A stretch of DNA of 64,000 nucleotides, from assembly GCF_000002985.6 (NCBI RefSeq), contig NC_003282.8:496001-560000 (forward strand). Reading direction: 5' to 3'. The DNA is from Caenorhabditis elegans (Eukaryota > Nematoda > Chromadorea > Rhabditida > Rhabditidae). The notes beneath the pieces are model-generated. The model worked only from the letters and a program-made list of their open reading frames with translations. It was not told where the DNA came from and searched no databases. Position 1 is the stretch's first letter, and each line of letters starts with the position of its first letter. Of this stretch, positions 23,457 through 34,707 are shown one piece after another. The position numbers were made by a program, and so were the translations under genes.

Positions 23457-24285
23457 GCTGAAATTAAAAAAAAAATTTTACATGAAAAATCTGGAAAATA
23501 TCGATAAAATCAAAGCGAAAAAAGTTTGGGAGACGAATTTAAATGCGTTCAGATTTTGAATAAAGGTTATTTCGCGCAATTAGCAGTAGGGCGCGCTTGC
23601 ATCCGTCTGCGTCTCGCGTTTTGCCACAGTCTCTCGCAATCACGTTAGATCGCTTTTTCGGATTGGGAAGAAATACAATTCTTTAAAGACAAAACATATT
23701 TAAATATTTAAATGGTAAAATTGTTCATGAAACTTCGTTTTTTTTTTCAATAAAGAAAAAAGGCGTCGTAAGCGAAAAACAGGGAATGCAAAAAATAGAG
23801 ACTACCGTACTCGCCGAGTGCTGTAGCTGCAAATTTTAGCTCGTGTCAGGACGCGAATGAAAATATTTATTTTGAAAAGGCATAGTTATAGAAATTTTCA
23901 AACCACAATATAATAGTGTTGCGCGTGTCTTCCTCATTGAATTTTTCGCGCTTCATTGACAGTCGCCCGCCGGACAAAGTCGTGTACTCCACACGGACAA
24001 ATACATTTAGTATTACAACTATTTAAAATCGAGCCGCGACGCGACACGCAACGCGCCGTAAATCTACCCCAGATATCGCCGAGCCAAAATGGCCTAGTTC
24101 GGCAAACTCTTCCATTTCAATTTATGAGGGAAGCCAGAATTCCGTGTTTGCCAAAAGTTATATCAAATTGTGTTTCTTTTCTATAATAAATTTACATTGA
24201 CAAAACCAGTGTTAAATACAAATTAATTTATTCAACACGACCCGGAGATTAGTAGGATTTTAAATTTCAAAAAAAAAAATCGCAT
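23457..24285. other. asm-3 to pig-1 intergenic region
   Basis: It holds a TTTCAG acceptor just upstream of the pig-1 ATG, a GC-rich block near 23583-23650, the GC-rich repeat at 24031-24071, and TTTATT near 24229 (AATAAA on the minus strand), a likely asm-3 poly(A) signal. At 829 bp the gap is longer than usual for a worm operon. Confidence 0.6.
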
Positions 24286-27200
24286 TCAAATCTTGCACTC
24301 CTCCTTTCCACGCCGTCTTTCATTTGATGTGGCAAATCGTGCAGAATACTTATTTTTTTTGGGCTCCGGCTTCTGAATTCCTCCCTCCAAATCGGTACAC
24401 AGCTGCTGGGTCTGATGGAATTGACGGGCGTCGCAAAGATAACCGTTTCGACATTGTTGATCGTTGCATGGCGCGCGACCATCGTAGATCGAACGACGAT
24501 TGTGGTTTCTGAAAATATAAAAGAGATTATGTCTGAAAATCTAAAAAAAAACTTACTCGTAATATTTGTTGAAAAGACTATCATCAGTCTTCATTCTCTC
24601 AATCATTTGATTATACTCCGTCGGGATTTGTCCTTTAAGACCATATTCCATGTTGGCACTTTGATAGAGTACTTCCCATTTCACATTTGTTGGATTCGCA
24701 TTGTTGGATGTCAAGTTGAAGAACCATTCCTCATAGTCGATTACTTGCTGAAATATATAAAGTTCCTGAAATAAAAGCTCTCACTATACGTACATAAGTT
24801 GATCCCTTGTGGACCCCATCAATTGTGTAGATTCTATAAGCCGGGAAATAATCCGAGTAGGGTGTCACAGACGGAGCCGAGTAGACCACACTAAACGCAA
24901 CACATTATCTGAAGCCCGTAGTTCCAGTTACTCACTTAGTTGGAGTAGACTTATAGTCATCCGGGTTCGCGTACATCATGTAGAACTTTTCAGAGTGGGT
25001 GTGCCCGAAGAATTGACCGACAACTGTGTTTGCGTATCTGAAATCATTTACAATTTTTACGTACTTCTCTTCTAACTTTTGAAACTAACCGATTGATAAT
25101 CTTATAATAGTTTAGAGCATATCCTTCAAGAGCTTCTCCGTCGGATCCAGGGATATGTGCAACGATATGTACCTTGTCTCCAACATTTTCTGCATCTTGG
25201 AGCTGGTTGATGAGCCATTGAAGGGTGCCATCTGGGTCAGTTTGGTTGATGTATAGCCAGCTGAAAACATTATTATTGTAATCCTACAGTACCGCTACCG
25301 TACCCCTAGCCTGCCCCAATCATAACGTACCGTGTCCCTACCGTATCCCTACCGTATTCTTATCGTACAGTGTCCTTACCGTAACTCTGCCGTCTCCCTA
25401 CCGTATCCCTCTCGTACACCAGTTATACCACACCGTGTCCCTACTGCATCCGTTTTGTACCGCGCCGATACTGTACCTCTACCGTACCCTACCATATTGT
25501 TCCCGTATCTCGCGGTACCCCAACCGTACCTCACCATACCTTTAATGTACCACCACCGTACCTTATCCTACCGTATTCTACCGTACCCCAACAGTACCCC
25601 AACAGTGCCATATGATGTCTGCCTAAGACCCCACCGTACACCTATCATACCCCTAATCATAAAGCACCTATATTGTATGTTACCGTACCTCGACAGTACC
25701 CCTATCGCAAAACTACCGTACTCCTAACATACTCTTACCGTACCCTTACCGTATCCTGTCGTACCCCTCCCGTACACCTCACCGTACCCTCACTTACAAA
25801 TTGATGCGATCTCCATAAACATTATTCAGCGAAATCATTCGAAGCCCATCATAGATCTTCTTCATGTAGCATCCGTTACTGAAATTGAGATGCTTACAAT
25901 TTTTTTCCCAAACTCTTCAAAAAACCCAACTATTCCAAACTCTTCTCCTGATCCGCTGGAATCCATCCCTGCCAGGCGTTTGACATGGCCTTGTAGAGCC
26001 AATCCATATGATACTTCTTCGGTGTGAAATGTGGTGCAATACTGTAAAAATGGTCGTGAGTGATAAACATAGAATACAAGTTCACCCACTTATCAACAGG
26101 AACTCCTTCATGATTCCCGACTGCAAAGTAGACCGGAGTTTTTGGGAAATACGAGCGAATCGTATCCGACAAGTTTTTTACCATAAACGAGTGGGTTTCC
26201 GGAGTGTACGCCCAAACTGTATGGGACACAAGGTCTCCGGATACCATAATGTAGTCCAGTTTTCCAGCGGTACTTGCGATGTTTTGGAGCATGTTCGTGA
26301 GAAGCCAATAAGGTGTGTCGCACGAACCAACACTTCCCCAAGGTCCAGCAGGTTGTTTGACATCTCCGTTTTCAACGATTTCCTGAAAAAAGTTAAGGGT
26401 TTATACGTGCCTACGTGAGGATCGCGCCGATCAATCAGCGACAAGAGCCACGCCCTTTGTGCATCGCTGATTGGTCGGCGGCCTCTTCAATTACGCGCGA
26501 AGTCAAATTTTTGAAATGCTTCTGACAAGTACTTGTTTTCTAGCGTTACATAGTCATATTTGTTAAAAGTGCAGAGTTCTGTAGAGGTTCTGTTAAGTAT
26601 TTCTTCATTCAAAAATTTCAAATAGAAACCCCCCAACTTCGGGGGCTTCTCCTTCCCATCTCAACTTCCTTATCAAATAAATATTTTTCAGCAACCTTTG
26701 TGATCGTTGCTCTTTCTCCCTCTTTCTCAACAATTTTCCAAATTAAACACCATACCACATTCATATCTTGTGGTCGACAACATTGCGGAGTTCCACAGTC
26801 TGCCTCGAGCCCGACCGTGTAGAACATGTCAACATGAAGGTCGGTCAAGTGAAGTGCTCGCAGAGTTGGGTTGCCTGGCTGAAAATTGGAGGTTTTGTTG
26901 GTGTCGGGGTAGGCGCCTGTTTATGCCTACGTGCAAACCTACCACTTATCTAGTGGCATTCGGAAAATTTGGCAGTAGACAGTAGTAGGCAGGCATAGGT
27001 AGGCATACCTTTTTTGTCAAAAAAAAAACCTACCGGAACAACTTGTTTCGGCACGAATGGTGGCTGATTTCCAGGAATCGTCATGTTCCAAATTGTCGCC
27101 AATGGATCCACGAAGTCTCCGCAGTCTGAAATAATTCCAAATAGGCATGCAATCGTGCCTACCTACGCGCCTACATGCGTGACTAGCCTGAAAGATAGTG

Positions 27201-27739
27201 ATCAGCTTGGCAGTCTACTAGAATCTTCTCAAGCCGCCCCGCACCCCATGTTCTATTAGGGCGGCGGGTCACTGTTACGCGTCGGTCTGGTAGTAGGCAT
27301 GTAGGTAGGCATGTTTGTGCCTAGGCATGGTAGTACTTACCATTTTTCATAAGCAATCCGCAAAGTTGATGTGGAGTCACGAGAATTTGCTTGATGACAT
27401 ACATGAATTCGTCCTGAAATCTTTGATTTTCAATACATTTTTAAAATTAAATTAAATATTAATGTGTCTCACTGAGAAATCCGAAATAATAAAGTTACAG
27501 ACATCATTATCTTCAATATGGAACGTTTCACAAATAAAAACCGCAATTTCCATAACACATTCTTCAGTCTTCTTTTCTCCCCACTCAAATTGCAAAAGGT
27601 CCACAATTGACTTGCATTCCTCGCATTCTGTCACCGCGAGGGTGCCTGGAAAATTTTTTCCTGGAATTTAAACACAAAAATGTAAATCTAAAACTCTACC
27701 CTGAAATGCGAGAGAAAGGACGAGAAGACCTAGGAGCAT
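24286..27739 (-). CDS. asm-3: Acid sphingomyelinase ASM-3
   Basis: Thirteen exons (minus): 27739-27700, 27645-27473, 27413-27341, 27125-27034, 26878-26756, 26382-26090, 26041-25931, 25878-25798, 25260-25090, 25037-24936, 24890-24794, 24747-24557, 24508-24286; 589 codons, all in phase. The secreted or lysosomal enzyme hydrolyses sphingomyelin to ceramide and phosphocholine. A signal peptide (MLLGLLVLSLAFQG) is followed by a saposin-B domain with paired cysteines (about 18-100). The metallophosphoesterase core shows HLTDLHVD (136-143), SGDLVSH (215-221), GNHEG (256-260), VAHIPG and GHTHSEKF (about 397-404), the usual zinc-binding set. Several N-glycosylation sites are visible. The C-terminal domain has spaced cysteines. 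The start is the only ATG in the first exon frame. Known biology: worm asm genes affect ceramide, clathrin-dependent trafficking and insulin-pathway signalling. Introns carry GCCTAC-type repeats and a minisatellite. Confidence 0.96.
25275..25795. repeat. ACCGTACCC minisatellite in asm-3 intron
   Basis: The intron between 25261 and 25797 is almost entirely degenerate 10-12-base units such as CTACCGTATCC and CACCGTACCCC. Confidence 0.88.
26425..26480. repeat. Hairpin in asm-3 intron 5
   Basis: CGCCGATCAATCAGCGA pairs with TCGCTGATTGGTCGGCG, with one mismatch in 17 and a 22-base loop. It is probably a small palindromic repeat element. Confidence 0.75.
26885..27340. repeat. GCCTAC-type repeats in asm-3 introns
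   Basis: Introns 4 and 3 contain runs of GTAGGCAGGCATAGGTAGGC and TGCCTACCTACGCGCCTACA type in both orientations. Confidence 0.75.
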
Positions 27740-28696
27740 CGGAGCCGTATCGTTTCTGATGTTAAACGGGAGCAGCGGCGGAGGGGGAGAAGCCGAGGTT
27801 TCCAGTAATAAAGATAAGAAATTTGGAGCGGGAGAAGCACATGGCGATGACACGTTGGGAATGCTCACTGATTTTTGAACGACTTATCAGGTATGGAGAC
27901 TACAAGTTTTTTGGAAACTATAACTTTTTGGAGAGGAAAAGTTCAAATATAGAAATTTTTCTTGAAAATGCACCAAAAAATGTGAATAAAACCTTTTTTC
28001 TGGACAAAGTGCCTACGTGCCTGCCTACTGCCTATTTTAGGCACGAGGCAGGCGCAGGTCGCCTAGTAGGCAGCTATCATTTTTGTATCGGCGCGAAAAT
28101 TTCAAGAGAAACTACAACAATGGCATGTTTTCCTGCAATGTTGAAATTTTATGCCTGCCTACCGCCTATTTTAGGAATGTGTGTAGAACGAGGCAGGTGT
28201 AGGTGGTTCTAGTGGCCTGCAGACTAACATTTTTCGTGAACTTGAAAATTAAAAAATAACATTTTAACTAGTTGGGCTTTCCTGCCTGCCTATGGGCCTA
28301 TCTACTGTAGGCAAAAGGCAGGCGTAGGCCGTTTCAAAGGCGTGTAGAAATTTTCGTGCGAAACCGAAAAAAGTTATGCAATATTAAATTAATATATATC
28401 TTCAAAACCAGAATACGTTTTTTCTACCTCTCTACCGCATATTTCTCGCCTGAAGGCATAGGTCGCCTTGCAGGCAAGTGGCACATTTGTGCTTATGTAC
28501 ATTGGAAAGGTTAAGAAAATGTTTTTTTTTAATTTAAATAAAATAAATTACTCCAAAAAACTGCACCAAAAGTTCAATTTAAAAAAAACGTGAACTTCAA
28601 AAATACGAGAAGATTCTTATCACATCCCCTACCCCCACTCTGAATTTTTTCATTATTTTTGTATTTCGAAACTTTCGCGTTGCATCTTCTCCCATC
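27740..28696. other. Divergent intergenic region with repeats
   Basis: This lies between the divergent starts of asm-3 and the Lys-rich gene, so it should hold both promoters. Three blocks of GCCTGCCTAC/GCAGGC-type sequence lie near 28013-28070, 28150-28205 and 28270-28350. No clear TATA box or gene is seen. Confidence 0.6.
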
Positions 28697-30388
28697 ATGA
28701 AGAAATTGTCCAAAAAAAGCTCGAGAAGAAAAGTTAAAAATATTAACGAAAAAGTAAGTTGTGATTTTCGAAATTTTCAATTTCCAGGCGTCTTCCAGAA
28801 CTAATTAAATTTCAGAAAAAGAAATCTAAGGCACGCAGTCATAAAAAGCAACAACTTCAAAAGTCGAAGCAACATGGTAAAAATAAGAAGACAAAAACTA
28901 AGTCAACTAGTGGATCTTTGTCGGTGGATAAATCGAAAGAGTCGGAAAAGATGTTGATAGCAAGGAAAAATGATTCAAGAACGGTGAATTACAAGGAAAA
29001 AGCACCGGAAGCTGTAAAAGATCATGAGATTCCTAATGCAAATCGCAGTGAGTTCTAGTGTTTTTTTTTTGAAATTTTTTTGGAAACTTTTAAAGGGCTC
29101 AGGAAAGTTTTTTAAACGGTTCGGAAGTTTTAGAAACCTTTGGAAAATTTCTGGAAGATTCTGGAAAGTTTTTGGAACGTCTGATGACTTTGAAAAATTC
29201 CAAAAATTTTCAGAAGCTTCTGGGAGCATCTAGACATTTTTGAAAGCTTATGAAAAATTTTTAAAGCCTCTGGAAACTCTTGAAACATTTTTTATTCGAA
29301 AAAAAAAAATCAATTTGAAACATTGAAATCCACGACGTCCACGTGGAAGCAAAATTATTTAATGACGTATAAAAAAAATTCCAACAAAAAAATTGTGCTT
29401 GCCTGTTCATCTTCTGCCTTTAGGTAGACACTAAAATGCCTACCTACCTTAGTAGGTAGGTAGGCAGGCATCTTTGTACCTACCTGAAAATCCAAAACCC
29501 TAACACCTCCACAATTTCCTGTTTCAGTTCCCGGAACGACACGGCTCAACGAACCGAAAAACATCGAGGTCACGAATCACGAGGTGGATGATAAGACGAC
29601 GGAGCGAGTCTATAAGAAGTTGAGGGAAAAGAAGAAGTCGGCGGCGAAACCGAAACCAATCGATGCGAAAAGCAAGCTTCTGATGGATCGAGTGCCGAAA
29701 AAACCATATCGATTGAAGAATAAGCCCGATGGTATGATGTTGTGCGACGAGCCATCCACTTTCTACCGTACCAACACTTCAAAGAAGAAACTGAAGACGT
29801 CTTTACTTCCCGTTGAGGATTCTTATGATCACGTTCGAAAATTGGAGGACATTAAGAAGGAACCAGAGCAAGATGTGTACAAGGGTCAGGACGTCCCCAC
29901 CTGGGCAGTAAAAATAGAACCAACTGACGATGACATGGTGAGTTATCTTTTTGTGTAGGTCTCAGGAAAAATAATTTTAAAAAATTTCAGAAAGAGACCG
30001 ACGAGGCGATCACTGTGAGTACCGATCATTTGGAGATGTACCGAAACAAGAAGCTCAGTCTCAAAAGCATTCCCCCCACGAAACTGGTGCTCAACGAGCT
30101 ACAACCGTTGGTGGAGTTGAAGAAGAGAGATGAAGTTCACTTTGAGACCGGGCTGGTGTTCTCCAACACGATTCGGAGTCTGTTGCTTGTCCATGAGAGT
30201 GCTCGAGCGCTGAGTGATGGAAAAGTGGATGATGAGTATTCCGACAAGAAGGTCCAGTTTGATACACAGGAACCGGAAGCAACATACATCTACTCGGTGA
30301 GATATTCCCGGCTGGGGAACAGCTAATTGAAAATTTTCAGAGAATCAACCCAATCGAATCGGCCAAAGCCGCTCGTTCTGGAAAGTGA
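28697..30388 (+). CDS. Lysine-rich protein of unknown function
   Basis: Five exons: 28697-28753, 28816-29047, 29528-29937, 29991-30296, 30341-30388; 350 codons, all in phase. The first 75 residues are extremely basic (MKKLSKKSSRRKVKNINEK, then many KK/KS pairs) and look like a nuclear or nucleolar targeting, RNA- or DNA-binding tail. The middle contains NEPKNIEVTNHEVDDK, KPYRLKNKPDGMMLCDEPS and several IKKEPE/IEPTDDD segments resembling SUMOylation consensus sites. The C-terminal third (LVLNELQPLVELKKRDEVHF) looks more ordered. No known domain is recognised. ATG 28697 is the first in frame. AATAAA at 30461-30466 fits the poly(A) signal. Intron 2 contains GCCTACC repeats near 29440-29490. Confidence 0.85.
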
Positions 30389-31378
30389 CACGCCAGCACT
30401 TCTACCACCAATACAACCACATCGAATTAGAACTGAACTTGATTTTGCCTTGATTTTATAAATAAAGTGTGCGTTCAGGGCTTAATTTAAAAATTTTTAT
30501 TAATTTTAATAAGGAAATGCGAGCAAAAAAGTGAAAAAGGTTTCAATTTTTGCAGTGGGAGTGGATAGAAAGTAAAACAATGAAATCATTATGTGATGAG
30601 CGAGGTAAGGAATAACAGAAGAAGGCAATAAATACAAGTTTTTGAAAAAAATTTAAGTGAGAGTGGAGTAAATAAAAATGATGATGGGAGCTTAGTTCTG
30701 GACTTGGGAGGGAAATTGGTACTTACATTAGTTAATTTAGGTAAAAACCTGAAATTTTAAATTCCGGCAATTTTCCCTTTGGCCGATTTGCCGGAAATTT
30801 TTAAAGGGATTTTTTAACAGACGGATGAATTTTTTCTGTTTTTTCTACATATTTTCATAGAGCTTACTTTTAAAAATAGATGTAGGAACATTTATACGAT
30901 GCGTACAATTTTGTCATTTGAAATTGAAACTCTGAAATTTCCAAAAAAAAAGTGCGAAACCACAATTTGCCGAGAATTTTTTCCGGCATATTTTCTAATA
31001 GTATTGCATGCGATACTAATTTCCGGATACCTTTTCAGTGCAATACTATTAGAGACTGCAAGACTAATTTCTTTGGGTGCAATACTAATAGAGAACATAC
31101 GGTAATCGAAAAGTGAAATTAATATGCATTTTTAGGTTTAAAAAACACTAATTCTAAGCCTAATATAGACAAAAAAAGGCACGTTATATTTTCAAAATGA
31201 TTGACTTTCTTTGGCAGGTATACTACACAAGTTCCGGAAAATTAAAAAAAAACTTTGAACAATAGAGTTTGTAATAGGAACAGCTTGAAAAATAGATGCA
31301 AAATGTAAGTTTTTCAAGATAATTCAGGCTCGCCCATTACAACAAAATTTTGAATGAAATTTGTAGAGGAGCACGAGT
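30389..31378. other. Intergenic DNA with a decayed repeat
   Basis: After the poly(A) signal at 30461 there is AT-rich sequence. Around 31005-31105 the phrases GCAATACTATTAGAG and GCAATACTAATAGAG resemble parts of the MITE family at 4133. No supported gene is present. Confidence 0.5.
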
Positions 31379-31947
31379 TTAATAACAATGAGTACAAGCA
31401 GTTTCCCAATCATCAAACCCAATATAGAACTCATCATATTCTGGGGGACTGGGGGCCCATTTCCTCACAGTTCCCAATCTGCCGACCTCATCTTCAGTGA
31501 TCATATGGCCGACTTCATTCACTAATTCTCTCGCCACCATCATTGAATTTATCCTGGAACCCATTGCTGTGGTCAAGAGGTTTGTAATGTTACGAACATC
31601 ATCAATAGTTTTTCTTTGTCTATTTCCACAATCACATTTTCGGATTTGAATACATCTTTCAATAATTTCACCAATCCCACAATTCGCTCATCCATAGTTT
31701 CCTTGTTATATGTAAAAACAAGAGCCGAGCTTGTGAAGCATTTTTGGGTGGCAACGCTTTCCGGTAGATTCCAAATTTTCCTTAGTGATTCAATATCCTT
31801 CTTCAATTCAGGAGCAAAAGAAAGATGAGGAAAACCTGGTTCCTCACATACTGCAACAAATATTCGTTTTGACACAAATATTATCAAGTTAAGTTTATAA
31901 AGATGTGTAAACTGTCTGACAGCTATCTTGGAATTCTGAGAAGCCAT
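31379..31947 (-). pseudogene. Frameshifted reading frame, family unknown
   Basis: An acceptor (ATTTTCAG) lies just upstream of ATG 31947 (MASQNSKIAVRQFTH). The frame runs to about residue 110 (VIVEIDKEK) and then hits a stop. Another frame overlapping that point continues naturally: TIDDVRNITNLLTTAMGSRI to the stop at 31379. The break is at GAAAAAC near 31612-31618, where one extra A would restore a continuous frame. It may be a pseudogene, a sequencing artefact, or a gene with an intron I cannot see. The next minus-strand gene upstream is also broken, which favours a decaying cluster. No domain recognised. Confidence 0.5.
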
Positions 31948-32591
31948 CGATAAGGATAATCTGAAAATTGTTATATAGTTAGACAGAAAAAACAGTATGG
32001 AAACACAGGAAGAGTATTTGAAACTATTAGGGTGAGAAATAAGTTTGTGGTTTTTTCTTGCGATATTTTTTCAAACTTTTATATGGTAGTTATAGGAAAC
32101 TATGATTTGTGTACATTCAAATGTTGTGAATCAAATTTCTCGCTTCCATGCTTCTTGGAGCCACTTCTTGAATTTCAATAATTTCCAACTTCGATCCTTC
32201 GGTCCATTTTTGAAAAAGTTTCTCAGTGACGTGTGATTCAACAGGGCAATGAAATTCGATCGATTTCCATTTATTCACCGAGCTAATGATACTGTCGTTT
32301 GCAACAAACGCTTCTTTCACCACTCCCATCAGTCGCTCAATTTTCTCGGTTTCGCCGAACAATTTTCGGAACGCTCCATCGATAGTGGTCTGCTTTCAAA
32401 GTTCACGCAAATTCGATCTGGATCCTCGACTCGAAACGTTTGAGCAATTTTATGGAACGTGTAATCTTCAAAGTTCTCAAAGAAATTGGAGGAGAATGTC
32501 AAACTGTACGCTGTTTGTCTGTTATTTTTGAATGATTCGAAGATTTCGTTGCAGTATCCTAATAATTTTTGGTTCTTGTCCATACATTGCT

Positions 32592-32727
32592 TTTCGCCTG
32601 AAAATTTTTTTGGAACTGGCAACCAGAATTCAGATTTCTTATTCTCTTCGGCATGAACAGCGAGCTGCATCAATAAACGATTTGTCCCTCTTTCGTTCGA
32701 GTGAGAAACTGCCAATACCACCAGGTC
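32592..32727. repeat. Direct repeat copy 1 (exon piece)
   Basis: Nearly identical to 33265-33399. It starts TTTCGCCTG and ends CCACCAGGTC. Confidence 0.93.
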
Positions 32728-33264
32728 TGTTGACACTCCGGTCCGAGATGGCAGCCAGAGCCTCGGAGTGACAAGAAGACGACGGACGGAACGGGAGAAT
32801 TGATGAGCGGTGCTAATAACAGTACACAGTTTGACGAAAATCCAAGTTTATTGAGCAGGGCAGCTTTATGCTGGGATAAACGAGGCAAAAACGTAGAGAA
32901 TATTTAGTGAATATTTGGGAGAAGAACGGCGACGGGCAGCCAGTCACGAAGGGGAACGAAGAGTGAAGTGAATAGTGGCCACATTTTAGGCCAGAAATTA
33001 ATATGAGCAAGGGAATAAACAGCGCGCGCTACGACACTCCGATGTGTACAATGGCGCGCGCTTGCATCCTTGGCGGCAAATTCAAATGAGAATTATTTAA
33101 TTTAATTAATTTAAATGGTGGAATGATTATTAAAGAACGAACAAACGGAATTGTGTGAGTAAATTACCGGCGGATGATTATCGCTGGATTGTGGGCAATT
33201 CTTGCCGATAATTATAATCCGCAAAGTTGGGGCGGCGGACCTCTGCTGAGGCCAAGTCACAACA
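32728..33264. mobile_element. Possible solo LTR, 537 bp
   Basis: The sequence between the duplicated exon pieces starts TGTTGACACTCC and ends AGTCACAACA, i.e. TGTTG...CAACA inverted ends as in retroviral-type LTRs. It has AATAAA near 33011 and no coding frame. There is no short target duplication; the flanks instead share the 135-bp exon repeat. Confidence 0.45.
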
Positions 33265-33399
33265 TTTCGCCTGGAAATTTTTTGGAACTGGCAACCAGAA
33301 TTCAGATTTCTTATTCTCTTCGGCATGAACAGCGAGCTGCATCAATAAACGATTTGTCCCTCTTTCGTTCGAGTGAGAAACTGCCAATACCACCAGGTC
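33265..33399. repeat. Direct repeat copy 2 (exon piece)
   Basis: Second copy of the exon piece at 32592-32727. One or two single-base differences lie near the CGCCTG end. Confidence 0.93.
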
Positions 33400-33750
33400 A
33401 TGCGAGAAATTCATACTCAAGATGTAGTTTGGTTGGTTTGTTAGGTAGTTTGTGATGGCTCTTGAATTGCTCGACACAAACTTCAGATTCACTCTTAAAT
33501 TATAACAGTATTTAATCAATAAAACATTCATTAACCCACTGTTGTTGTACATCCATTTTTTCAATTATTTTTTTCTTTGCAAGAAAAGGAAGCTTGAACA
33601 GGGCGAACTTGTTCTTTGGCTCTGGAACACGGCCGTAAGTCACGTAGAGCATATCTGAAACATGACATGTTTTTTAATCAAAATAAATATTGAAAATAAG
33701 TCCAAGAATACATTTTTAAAGAAGATGAATAATTTGCTATCATAAGGTTA

Positions 33751-34109
33751 AAGGTGGAGTAGCGCCAGTGGGGTAAATGCTAAAATTAGTCCCATGGTTC
33801 CAAAATGACCGAATATCACAATAAAACTCATAATTTCGGAAATCGACCAAAAAAAAAATTTCCCACATTTTTTACACCGTAATTTTGTTTGAATTATTTG
33901 CATTGAAACATTGTAGGGGTCGGAACATGCGAAATTGCTTTGGATTTTCTTAAAAACTCATATTTTTCAAATTTTGGCAATTTGCAAAAACTTTGACCGG
34001 AAATTATGAAAAATATAAAATTTTTTGGAGTGTTTCATTATGATATTCGGCCGTTTTGAATCATTATAAGTGTATTTAAACAAAATCCCCACTGGCACTA
34101 CTCCACCTT
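33751..34109. mobile_element. MITE with AAGGTGGAGTAG ends, copy 1
   Basis: Starts AAGGTGGAGTAGCGCCAGTG and ends CACTGGCACTACTCCACCTT. The noncoding interior (CCAAAATGACCGAATATC, CATTGTAGGGGTCGGAACAT) is shared with 48533-48861. Confidence 0.85.
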
Positions 34110-34307
34110 CAAGAAAATTTCAAATCTACAAAAGTAAGAGAGAAAACAAATTTTTATTTTCACAACTTTCGTTAAGGACACCAAGTACCATTTTTTCAAT
34201 CTATGGGCATTTGTTCAGGCTGTAAGGAACAATTTGTATTTTGGCTATGAAACGAGACATACGAAGATTTTTAAATTTTTAGCTATTTGGCAATCTGGAA
34301 ATGGTCA

Positions 34308-34707
34308 GTTCCAATCAAGGTAAAAATTACAAAAACGGTACAGCGGGACGTCCCGTTCCCGTGAAAATTTTTGAAACGGGACAACGGGACGTCCCGTTTT
34401 TGGGACAACACTCAAAAAACGGGACAAACGGAGCGGTTAAAAAAAAAGGATGCATAGTTGGCGTAAATTTTAGTGTATTCGAGGAAAATTAAAAAACTGC
34501 ATATAAATCATTTATCTGCGTGAATATAAGTCTTGATACAAAACTCAAAAACAGAACTTTGAAATGTGAAACAAAATCATGAGGGAATTGTACCGTTCCC
34601 GTGAAAACAAAAAACGGGACAGCGGGACGTTCCGTTCCCGTGAAAACACTCAAAAAACGTGACAACGGGACAAACGGGACACGGGCCTTGACACCCTTGG
34701 TTCCGAT
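34308..34707. mobile_element. hAT-type MITE built of ACGGGAC palindromes
   Basis: The element spans 34316-34699. It ends CCGTGT.. GGGCCTTGACACCCTTG at the right and starts CAAGGT at a decayed left end. An 8-base target duplication flanks it: GTTCCAAT at 34308-34315 and GTTCCGAT at 34700-34707 (one mismatch). The interior repeats GGGACGTCCCGTTCCCGTG. Confidence 0.75.

Larger units (their letters stand above)
32117..33652 (-). pseudogene. Broken F-box-like gene with LTR-like insert
   Basis: Behind a TTTCAG, ATG 33652 opens a frame with KFALFKLPFLAKKKIIEKMD, which resembles the F-box start of worm fbx proteins, but it stops at 33512. A second open piece gives RVNLKFVSSNSRAI and LVVLAVSHSNERGTNRLL. 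That exon piece occurs twice (33265-33399 and 32592-32727), separated by a 537-base insert. Downstream the frame runs to FESRPLSMER near 32370 and then must shift to continue as AFRKLFGETEKIERLM to the stop at 32117. With an early stop, an exon duplication, an insert and a frameshift, this is very probably a pseudogene. Assignment of the downstream part to an F-box-associated domain is unsure. Confidence 0.6.

Noticed and set aside
32364..32411. 48-base intron that might repair the F-box-like frame
   Set aside because: A GT...CAG pair exists, but its length is a multiple of three and it returns to the same dead frame.
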